From Candidatus Poseidoniaceae archaeon (GTDB lineage: Archaea; Thermoplasmatota; Poseidoniia; Poseidoniales; Poseidoniaceae), in NCBI GenBank assembly GCA_949373265.1, contig CASICT010000002.1, positions 1 to 21,512 of the forward strand: 21,512 nt of DNA, written 5' to 3'. A program made the translations under genes and the position numbers. The notes beneath the pieces are model-generated. The model saw only the letters and a program-made list of their open reading frames with translations. It was not told where the DNA came from and did not search any database. Of the stretch, positions 14,980 to 21,512 are shown in pieces (the first letter of the stretch is position 1; each line of letters begins with the position of its first letter).

Positions 14980-16644
14980 ATGGTCCTTAAATCAACTGCT
15001 GATAAATTGCTGAAAGGTGATGTCAAGGGTGTTGTACAGGATGTTCGAATTCAGATTGAGCGTTCGGTTGGATTAGTAGGTGTGATAATCATCTCACTTT
15101 CAGCAATGCTTGGTTCTGGATTATTCGTATTGCCTTCATTTGCAGCGGTAATCATGGGAGAAGGAATTTGGTTAGCATTTTTATTAGCAGCCTCAGTTGT
15201 TTTGCCAGGGGCTCTTTCAAAATCAGAATTGGCATCAGGAATGCCATCTAGTGGTGGTTCATACGTTTACATGGAGCGTACCTATGGTCCATTGGTTGGA
15301 ACCATTAGCGGCCTTGGTCTATGGGCATCATTTTTGTTGAAATCATCCTTTGCCTTAATCGGCTTTTCAGCATATATGTTCACAGTTACTACATACTTCG
15401 ATATCGAATTAAATTCATACGCAGTCTCATTTTCCGCATTGATTTTGATTACAGTTGTCAACATCTTAGGTGTAAAGAAGGTTAAAGCAATCCAAGCGCC
15501 AATCTTAGGGGTTACATTATGCCTATTGTTTGTTATTTCTGTGATGGCATTATTCGATCAATCTACTAATTTGTCGAGACCATGGGATGCAGCAATGGGC
15601 GCTGACCCTTGGACAATAGCAGAAACCTCAGCGTTTGTATTCGTTGCATATGCAGGTGTAACAAAGGTTGCAGCCATTGGTGGAGAAGTGAAAAACCCCG
15701 GGAAAAACCTACCTTACGGAATTCTAATTTCCTTAACGATAGCGACAATTCTCTATTGCAGTATAACTTACATAATGATGGCAACAATTCCTGGAGAATG
15801 GTGGCTAAACAGTAATGGAGATACAGTCGAAGACCCTATCTACAAGTTTGTTGAAACAGTTGCAGGCTCTAAAGTTGGAGTAATTGCGGCTATTTTAGCA
15901 GTACTAACCATGATTTCTATGGCCCTATCGGGTATACTAGCTGCTTCAAGATTCTTGTTTGCAATGGCTAGGGATAGTTTACTTCCACAAAGTCTTGAGG
16001 AAGTAAATGCGAAGTATGAAACTCCACATTGGCCAATTATTTTGACGGCCACTGCAATGGGTTTGACAATACTTCTACTTCCAGTAAGGGATGTAGCAAA
16101 GTTAGCATCAGGTTTCAAAATCATGATATTCATTATGATTAATTCATGTGTAATCGTTCTAAGACAAACTGGCTACAAACACGAATGGAATCCAGAGTAC
16201 AAGGGACCTCTTTACCCAATAATTCACATTTGGGGGATTGTAGCGGGATTAGCATTAGTTTACATCATGGGTGAGAAGGCTGTTATTGGAGCAGCAGCAG
16301 CTATCATCATGGGACTGATTGTATACCAACTATATGGTAAAAACCACGCTCATCCAAGAATTACGCCCTTTGACACATTCCGTTCTGAATTCAGTAATCC
16401 AACTAAAGTGGAACATGAAAGGAGAGAGGTCGCATTCAAGGCAGCAGATATGGGTGGTAAAGGACATCTAACTTTGAAAGAGTTCCAAGTTGCAATGCAC
16501 GCCTTAGAGTTTCCATACGATGATGTTGAATGTAGAGTAATATTCCACGAAATCGATACCGATGAGAACGGTGTAATAGACATCAAAGAGTTCATTGCTC
16601 AATTCGAGAACGCTGATAATGGAGTGGCAACCGAAGAAGGTTAG
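14980..16644 (+). CDS. APC-superfamily amino acid permease with C-terminal EF-hand pair
   Basis: This 554-residue integral membrane protein has a large part (residues to about 450) with some 12 hydrophobic segments and the APC-family first helix (SLSAMLGSGLFVLPSFAA), SKSELASGMPSSGGSYVYMER, and AYAGVTKVAAIGGEVKNPGKN before helix 7. Such permeases move amino acids or amines by proton or sodium symport or by exchange. After the last helix and a hydrophilic linker come two helix-loop-helix units: a degenerate loop at 490-501 (D-M-G-G-K-G-H-L-T-L-K-E) and a canonical calcium loop at 526-537 (D-T-D-E-N-G-V-I-D-I-K-E). This suggests calcium control of transport from the cytoplasmic side. ATG 14980 is chosen for its strong ribosome site. 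It ends tail-to-tail with surface protein B. The substrate is unknown; an amino-aromatic compound would fit the neighbours. Confidence 0.9.
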   Translation: MVLKSTADKLLKGDVKGVVQDVRIQIERSVGLVGVIIISLSAMLGSGLFVLPSFAAVIMGEGIWLAFLLAASVVLPGALSKSELASGMPSSGGSYVYMERTYGPLVGTISGLGLWASFLLKSSFALIGFSAYMFTVTTYFDIELNSYAVSFSALILITVVNILGVKKVKAIQAPILGVTLCLLFVISVMALFDQSTNLSRPWDAAMGADPWTIAETSAFVFVAYAGVTKVAAIGGEVKNPGKNLPYGILISLTIATILYCSITYIMMATIPGEWWLNSNGDTVEDPIYKFVETVAGSKVGVIAAILAVLTMISMALSGILAASRFLFAMARDSLLPQSLEEVNAKYETPHWPIILTATAMGLTILLLPVRDVAKLASGFKIMIFIMINSCVIVLRQTGYKHEWNPEYKGPLYPIIHIWGIVAGLALVYIMGEKAVIGAAAAIIMGLIVYQLYGKNHAHPRITPFDTFRSEFSNPTKVEHERREVAFKAADMGGKGHLTLKEFQVAMHALEFPYDDVECRVIFHEIDTDENGVIDIKEFIAQFENADNGVATEEG

Positions 16645-18653
16645 GACATTCTTGTCCACTCGCCACTTTCACTAACAAGCCAAGATGTTAATTCTCCGCC
16701 TGAATCGATATACCATCCTGTCTTTCCTTGTGTAGTTCCAGGTGCTGCCTGCATCACTCCTGTGCGCTTTGCATTTTCAGCAAGCCTTGCACGAAGTTCG
16801 TTCGCTGATTCAGCAGATTCTGAATTTTGAATTGTGCTAACTACTGTTTTCACTTCTTCTTCAACCTGTACATCGACTTCGGTCTGAACGGTTTCAACTA
16901 ACTGAATGTCTTCTTCCTCTTCACCATACCCAATTTCCCAACGGTTAGTGTGTTCATCTTGCTTCATCCTGCGTATGAGTACTAGCATTATTGAAATGAA
17001 TAGGAAAATAATAATTGAAATAATTGTTAATGCTGTGTCTGAGTTGCCCAAACCACCTCCAAACAATACAGCATTGGCATCGAAGAATCTCTGTGCTTCA
17101 AGATCATCCCAGTAAAAATTACAAGACTGAGATTGTCCAGATTGGTCTATCGAAACCTCATAGGTATCACCAGAAAGATGGATTGCAGAGCCAACAGTAC
17201 ACTGAATATCGATTTCCTCATTTGGGACTTCAATTCTGTTACCTGCCTGGTCGATTGCAGATACCCTGATGATCATCTTGCTTCCTTGCTCAGGATTCTG
17301 CTCTGGAATCTCTACCATAATTCTAATCGCTTTACCAGGGGAAACCGTTACGTTGAGGTCATTAGTTGCAGAACCAGTAGTAAGTCGTAAGTTCCATTCT
17401 CCAACTTCTCCACCGCTAATTTTCCAGTATCCATCTCCTTTGGAAGATGGAACAACTGTCCCTTGCGGGTCATCCAATTGGAAATTAATATCTGTTGCTA
17501 ATGCTACATTACCATGAAGATCCAAAGTTGATATTTCGATTTCAATATATTCTCCACTAGTAACCTGTATTCCACCATCATGGTCGGTGGTTATTTGCCT
17601 AGCAGTGCCAGCAATTACTTCAATATCAGTTATCGCAAAAACACCTTGGGCCATAGCCCTTATCTCATGCATTCCAAGTGATGATGGAGCCCATTTGCCT
17701 CCTGCTAATCTAATCTCCATGGTCATTTCATTATTGTCCACTACCCAATTAACTAGAATACCATCCAGAATGTTGCCATATTCATCCTCAAAGATAGGTG
17801 CTAAGTTTAGAACGCCATCGGAAGGAACTCTTGTTCCACTTTCAGGAAGAACAATTCTTGCGAGTTCACCAGATGTGATATTTAGGGTGTTTTCAACATT
17901 ATGGACAGTTTGGGTTTCATTATCTAACCATGTAGCAGAAATTGAAAATTTGCCGATTGGACCAGGCTTTAACCGGAACCAATCTCCTTGATTCTCTGGA
18001 CCCAGTTCAGTATCGATTGTCCATGTCCCATTTACAGACCGTTGGTTACCTGCAGCATCAAACGCCGATATTGATGCCACGATTAAGTCACCAGACCGTA
18101 GATTTTCTTCAGATAGCAAAAAATCAATTCCAACGATGGCTCCCTGTGTGACATTTACTTGCACGGTGGCTGAATAGCCTTGGTCAGAGACACTAATTGT
18201 CCAAACCCCTATTTGGGATGGGGTCCAAACGATAGAATCACCATCCATTGCTAATGAACCAGTTGGTACTGTCCAATTAGAGAGTGGCAAAATGACTTCA
18301 CCAGAATTACCCAGAATGTCCGTTCTAATAGATGAAAGAATCACTGGTGAACCAGTTCTAGCCTGTTCAACATCCATCTCAATGTCAAGACCTGTCGCTT
18401 GAGCAGGGAGAACACGAATTACTCCATGCCCGTGGGCCCCTGATGTACTATTGACACTAACATTCCATACTCCTGGATAACTTCCAAAATACAGACCATT
18501 GGGAGATATAGATCCATTTTCTACAGTCCAAGTCAGAATTCCGGCTTTAGAGATTTCAACCTCATTTCCTAGTAAATCTTTAGCAATAGGCAGGATATGT
18601 TGTGTGTTACCACTTTGTACAGTTAGTCCAAATGGTATGTCGAGAGTTTTGGG
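16641..18653 (-). CDS. Surface protein B, C-terminal part with membrane anchor and cytoplasmic tail (part 3 of 3)
   Basis: The frame is open from the G-run at 18651-18654 to TAA at 16641. It holds several bacterial-Ig-like (Big) domains in series, with boundaries such as 'QLDDPQGTVVPSSKGDGYW', 'EPNENGSISPNG'-like turns and repeated 'GDLIVASISAFDAAGNQ' and 'IIRVSAIDQAGNRI' strands. A single membrane segment (LTIISIIIFLFISIMLVLI) follows, then basic RRMK and a long acidic tail. The tail ends in ENAKRTGVMQAAPG and a Trp/Gly-spaced motif (GWYIDSGGELTSWL, then GEWTRMS). Topology: extracellular Ig stalk, one anchor, cytoplasmic C-terminus. The piece joins part 2 if one C is dropped from CCCC. The function is unknown; a surface or adhesin role is inferred. 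Its 3' end overlaps the permease stop by four bases. Confidence 0.82.
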   Translation of the reverse strand, partial: PKTLDIPFGLTVQSGNTQHILPIAKDLLGNEVEISKAGILTWTVENGSISPNGLYFGSYPGVWNVSVNSTSGAHGHGVIRVLPAQATGLDIEMDVEQARTGSPVILSSIRTDILGNSGEVILPLSNWTVPTGSLAMDGDSIVWTPSQIGVWTISVSDQGYSATVQVNVTQGAIVGIDFLLSEENLRSGDLIVASISAFDAAGNQRSVNGTWTIDTELGPENQGDWFRLKPGPIGKFSISATWLDNETQTVHNVENTLNITSGELARIVLPESGTRVPSDGVLNLAPIFEDEYGNILDGILVNWVVDNNEMTMEIRLAGGKWAPSSLGMHEIRAMAQGVFAITDIEVIAGTARQITTDHDGGIQVTSGEYIEIEISTLDLHGNVALATDINFQLDDPQGTVVPSSKGDGYWKISGGEVGEWNLRLTTGSATNDLNVTVSPGKAIRIMVEIPEQNPEQGSKMIIRVSAIDQAGNRIEVPNEEIDIQCTVGSAIHLSGDTYEVSIDQSGQSQSCNFYWDDLEAQRFFDANAVLFGGGLGNSDTALTIISIIIFLFISIMLVLIRRMKQDEHTNRWEIGYGEEEEDIQLVETVQTEVDVQVEEEVKTVVSTIQNSESAESANELRARLAENAKRTGVMQAAPGTTQGKTGWYIDSGGELTSWLVSESGEWTRMS

Positions 18654-18885
18654 GACTGCCAGGGATTACACTGAATACAACTTGAGTTTCTAATTCAAGA
18701 TGAATAATACGCATTGTTGCATTACCTATTTCGTCCGGCTTCCAAGTAATGTTTGTGTGTTCAATCTCGCCATTTTGACAACGCCATGTTAAATCTCCAA
18801 CTACCGGGTTATCCGCTCTGTCGACTAACGTTGCATTCAATTCAATTGAATCATCTATGCTAACTTCTGTAAAATTTAAATCCGG
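18607..18885 (-). CDS. Surface protein B, middle part (part 2 of 3)
   Basis: This is a piece of about 90 residues between two frame breaks. It reads DLNFTEVSIDDSIELNATLV and then an Ig-like unit with WRCQNGEIEHTNITWKPDEI and NATMRIIHLELETQVVFSVI, ending at TAA 18607. It has no start of its own. Upstream it joins the signal-peptide part near 18884-18886 if one base is removed (AAGTCC), and downstream it joins part 3 at the G-run 18651-18654. Both joins give uninterrupted Big-like sequence, which is why I read the three pieces as one gene. Confidence 0.7.
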   Translation of the reverse strand, partial: PDLNFTEVSIDDSIELNATLVDRADNPVVGDLTWRCQNGEIEHTNITWKPDEIGNATMRIIHLELETQVVFSVIPGSPQNSRHTIWTNCTKW

Positions 18886-19219
18886 ACTTTATTCCGATTG
18901 GCCAACCAGACACTACATTAATTGTTGTAGTTGAATTAACGCTTCCACTATTTGCAGAAATGGTAGTCTGACCTACCTTTCCTGGTGTGAATAATCCTTC
19001 CGAATCAATAGAGCCTGAACTCGCTGACCAAATTACAGGTTCATTTATCGAATTTCCAGATGAATCTTTGACAACTGCTGAAAAACGAACAGCTTGGTCT
19101 GCACTAACGCTTTGAGTATGGTTATCAATCGTGATATTAGCGGGTGTGGCTGCAATGACGGGTGATGAAATTTGAACCATTAGAATAACAATCAGAACTG
19201 ATAGAATTCTATTACTCAT
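18860..19219 (-). CDS. Surface protein B, N-terminal part with signal peptide (part 1 of 3)
   Basis: ATG at 19219 gives MSNRILSVLIVILMVQISSP with cleavage likely after VIAA or IAA, a clear signal peptide. A Big_2-like domain follows (ITIDNHTQSVSADQAVRFSA, VIWSASSGSIDSEGLFTPGK, VGQTTISANSGS). The frame ends at TAG 18860 after a break at about 18884-18886. A gagg ribosome site lies 7 bases before the ATG. The gene begins 49 bases after the stop of surface protein C on the same strand, so B and C are probably co-transcribed in the order C then B. The role is unknown. Confidence 0.8.
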   Translation of the reverse strand: MSNRILSVLIVILMVQISSPVIAATPANITIDNHTQSVSADQAVRFSAVVKDSSGNSINEPVIWSASSGSIDSEGLFTPGKVGQTTISANSGSVNSTTTINVVSGWPIGIKSGFKFYRS

Positions 19220-19268
19220 ACTCCAACCTCATACCGCCTTAAATTTCTTGCATTATCTAAGTAATCGC

Positions 19269-19697
19269 TTAATCTTTCCACTCTTCCCAGTCAGAACCGG
19301 ATTCACGGAACCACCAAACACCATTTTCATCTTCAGCCCACTCGGTTCCATCATCTTCCACACGATGGTCAGACATCCAATCTTCAAGTTGAGGTTTAGC
19401 TGCCTGAGGTGGTCCTTCTGGCCCTGGGCCTACTGGCTTAGATGATTCAGAATAATCTTCTTGATAGTATTCTTGACCATCCTCATCATCCTCGTCGTCG
19501 TCATATTCCGAACCTCCGCTGCGCAGAACCATCACTATTACAACTAGAAGTACCAATATTACTAGAATTCCTAGAATACCTCCTGCATAGTATAATGTCC
19601 CTCCAGATTCAAAGAACCCTAGGAATGTTCCTTCGACCATAATTGACTCAGTAACCTCTTGATTATCTACAGAAATAGTTACAGTTTTGCTTATCAT
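19269..19697 (-). CDS. Surface protein C, C-terminal part: anchor and acidic Trp-rich tail
   Basis: This is the end of surface protein C. Sequence in this frame begins near 19688 with SKTVTISVDNQEVTESIMVE (last extracellular strand), then a single membrane segment (GGILGILVILVLLVVIVMVL) followed by R. A strongly acidic stretch (DDDEDDEDGQEYYQED), a Pro/Gly linker and an aromatic end (WAEDENGVWWFRESGSDW, then EEWKD) complete it. A bridge of about 30 residues between 19688 and 19783, reading PPETKVILTGGMTSEAGENG and on to LDND, is in a third frame and links this part to the ectodomain. The joins need one A removed from the AAAA run (plus-strand tttt, 19685-19688) and one C from the CCC run (plus-strand ggg, 19781-19783). 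The tail may contact a cytoplasmic partner (inference). Confidence 0.78.
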   Translation of the reverse strand: MISKTVTISVDNQEVTESIMVEGTFLGFFESGGTLYYAGGILGILVILVLLVVIVMVLRSGGSEYDDDEDDEDGQEYYQEDYSESSKPVGPGPEGPPQAAKPQLEDWMSDHRVEDDGTEWAEDENGVWWFRESGSDWEEWKD

Positions 19698-19774
19698 TGT
19701 CTAAGGTTGTAATAGTCCAATATCCATTTTCACCTGCTTCTGATGTCATTCCACCAGTTAGTATAACCTTAGTT

Positions 19775-21512
19775 TCAGGCGGGTACTGGAATCTCGTTTT
19801 CCCAGGCATCGAAGGTATGAACCTCGATCTCGAATGATTCTAACTGTACCACATTGTCATCTGCAATTGTTAATTCAATGCGTGAAACTGTCTGATGAGC
19901 AGTAACTAGAACAGTCCAGGTGTTGCTAACTCCGCTTGGAGAGCGGAAGTTGAATGTATGCTCACCCGCTGTAGTTGCGCTCCAGCTATAGTTTCCAGAT
20001 TCACCTTCAATTGTAGATGTAGGTACTGCTTTGTTATCTTGGGTCCAAAGAACACTTTCCAAGAAAGTGTTTCCATCAAAGTCTGTACCTGTAATAGTAA
20101 GAGTATATTCGTCACCAGCCTTAGCCGAATTAGCGATTACATCAATGTCCACACTTACAGCATCCCCGTGCTCTACTGATATTGTTACAGATTGTGTGAA
20201 GTTGAATCCTCCTTCAGATATAGCCCAAGCAGTAATCATCCATTCTCCGACTTCGCTAGCTTCCCACACTCCACTATTTCCAACAATTATGTCAGTAATG
20301 TTGACTTCATTGTCATTTAGCATGTTTGTCATTGAATAGGACACAATGGATGAATCAATTGTGTTTCCATCTGCATCAGTTAGTTGCGGTAATAATTGTA
20401 TACTATTGTCGGCATCAATATTCTGTGTCAAACTCGAAGGCTGTAGTAGAGATAGACTGGCCAAATCACCATGGTCTACATCAATGTATAACTTAACTTC
20501 AAAAGTGATATTTTCGTCAGTATATGTGGCAAACAATGTGTAAAATGAGTCTGATGAAAAGACTGGTACGAACATGGTTGTACTACCAAATGTCATCTCC
20601 TGCAAAACACTCTGATCAGTATATTGAGAATGTTCGATTCTCCAGGCAACGTTTTCAGTCCACCTGTTACCATCATAGTCTTGAGCCTTTACCTTTACAG
20701 TAATTTGTTCATCTGCGGTTAAATATTGTTCTAAACCGGTTGATTCAGTAGCGTCTACTAGAAGTACTAATCCAGTAATCATTCCTTCACTAACTTGGAT
20801 TACAACACTGTTTTCCATTCCAGCATAACTTGCAGTCAAGGTCTTTGAACCCCGACTCTTAGCATGCCATTTTGCAGGAAGTCCTTCTTCTATCATACCA
20901 TCACTAATTGTCCAGTTTGCTAACGGCAATTCTACTGCTAATCGATTACCCATTATATCAATTCTAGTTGTGTTAAGGTAAACTATGTCATCGGCTGTAA
21001 CATATGTTTCAGATGCATCGATTTCTAGAGTTTCCATTTCACCATAGGTCACACTTACTGGTATTTGGTGGTAAATCCCACCAGTTGATTCCATTGTGAT
21101 ATTGTAATCGCCAAAGGTCATAGCATAGTAAGTGCCGTTCTCTTCAGTAAATGTACCTCCACCTACAGTCCAAGTAATTCCTCCTCCAACTGCTAAGTCC
21201 AGCATATTTTCATATTGGTCATGCAAAGTCCAAGTCAGTTCACAAGTTGTACCTGCATGCACCGTATTTTCACATCCAGATGTATTGTAATGAGTAGGTA
21301 ATCCTCCTAATACTACGATGTTCACAGTAATGCTTTGACCGTTCCATTCGACAGTTACAACCTGATTTCCAGAACTGTATGGATAGAATGTACTTCCATT
21401 CATCGTTCCATTAGATGGTGAATACGATATTACACTTGGAGCGACTATGTTTCCATTTTGGTCATGGATTACAGCAACAACAGTAAAAGTGTCATCAGCG
21501 GTTATTGTTTGT
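19775..21512 (-). CDS. Surface protein C, ectodomain of repeated Ig-like domains (5' end beyond right edge)
   Basis: The frame is open from the right edge of the window; the first methionine seen (21403) lies inside a domain and no signal peptide is present, so the start is outside. About 580 residues form a chain of bacterial-Ig-like (Big) domains. Repeated turns include 'TADDTFTVVAVIHDQNGN', 'LTADEQITVKVKAQDYDGNR', 'KAGDEYTLTITGTDFDGN' and 'VEHGDAVSVDIDVIANSA'. N-X-S/T sequons are common. Two cysteines in SGCENTVHAGTTCELTW probably pair. It ends at TGA 19775 by a one-base break at the C-run near 19781-19783, after which the sequence continues in another frame to the membrane anchor. The role is unknown; a long surface stalk or adhesin is inferred from architecture. 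Confidence 0.8.
   Translation of the reverse strand, partial: QTITADDTFTVVAVIHDQNGNIVAPSVISYSPSNGTMNGSTFYPYSSGNQVVTVEWNGQSITVNIVVLGGLPTHYNTSGCENTVHAGTTCELTWTLHDQYENMLDLAVGGGITWTVGGGTFTEENGTYYAMTFGDYNITMESTGGIYHQIPVSVTYGEMETLEIDASETYVTADDIVYLNTTRIDIMGNRLAVELPLANWTISDGMIEEGLPAKWHAKSRGSKTLTASYAGMENSVVIQVSEGMITGLVLLVDATESTGLEQYLTADEQITVKVKAQDYDGNRWTENVAWRIEHSQYTDQSVLQEMTFGSTTMFVPVFSSDSFYTLFATYTDENITFEVKLYIDVDHGDLASLSLLQPSSLTQNIDADNSIQLLPQLTDADGNTIDSSIVSYSMTNMLNDNEVNITDIIVGNSGVWEASEVGEWMITAWAISEGGFNFTQSVTISVEHGDAVSVDIDVIANSAKAGDEYTLTITGTDFDGNTFLESVLWTQDNKAVPTSTIEGESGNYSWSATTAGEHTFNFRSPSGVSNTWTVLVTAHQTVSRIELTIADDNVVQLESFEIEVHTFDAWENEIPVPA

Overview
The window looks like chromosomal DNA of a planktonic marine archaeon, most likely Marine Group II (Candidatus Poseidoniales). 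The reasons are an archaeal-type aspartyl-tRNA synthetase, large secreted Ig-like surface proteins rich in N-glycosylation sequons with one membrane anchor and an acidic, Trp-rich cytoplasmic tail, very compact gene spacing with ATGA/GTGA overlaps, moderately AT-rich DNA, and bacterial-looking metabolic enzymes (bacterial-type MetK, PanB) mixed in. The lineage is inferred from protein style; there is no rRNA in the window.

Layout. (1) 1-2312, minus: surface protein A, running off the left edge, in three reading-frame pieces, with an NSTGG pentapeptide array. (2) 2345-3574, minus: metK. (3) From a short divergent region at 3575-3657, a plus-strand block runs to 12056: aspS, an alpha/beta hydrolase, a short-chain dehydrogenase with an altered active site, a TPR-like protein, a luciferase-like flavin monooxygenase, an asparaginase-II family protein, a semialdehyde dehydrogenase of the 2-aminomuconate type, and panB. 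(4) 12050-12529/12586, minus: a small membrane protein. (5) 12585-14869, plus: a class III ring-cleavage dioxygenase pair resembling 2-aminophenol 1,6-dioxygenase; the non-catalytic subunit is fused to a RidA-family domain of the 2-aminomuconate deaminase type. (6) 14980-16644, plus: an APC-family permease with a C-terminal EF-hand pair. (7) 16641-21512, minus: two more anchored Ig-like surface proteins, B and C; C starts beyond the right edge.

How they may work together. Three consecutive steps of the aminomuconate route are encoded within about 5 kb: ring opening of an ortho-aminophenol-type substrate (AmnB/AmnA), oxidation of 2-aminomuconate semialdehyde (ALDH), and deamination of 2-aminomuconate (RidA domain). 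The adjoining hydrolase, flavin monooxygenase, asparaginase-like protein and SDR could prepare the substrate or process products, and the permease could import an amino compound. This would be an archaeal aminophenol or kynurenine-like catabolic locus. Later enzymes (oxalocrotonate decarboxylase, hydratase, aldolase) and the classical kynurenine enzymes are not in the window.

Six single-base frame breaks occur here, all in the three surface-protein genes and most at short homopolymers. They may be sequencing errors, but the metabolic genes show none, so a biological cause (phase variation, decay) deserves a check. No rRNA, complete tRNA, CRISPR array, insertion sequence or integrase was found. 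No gene-free stretch exceeds 300 bases; the longest is about 110 bases (14870-14979).
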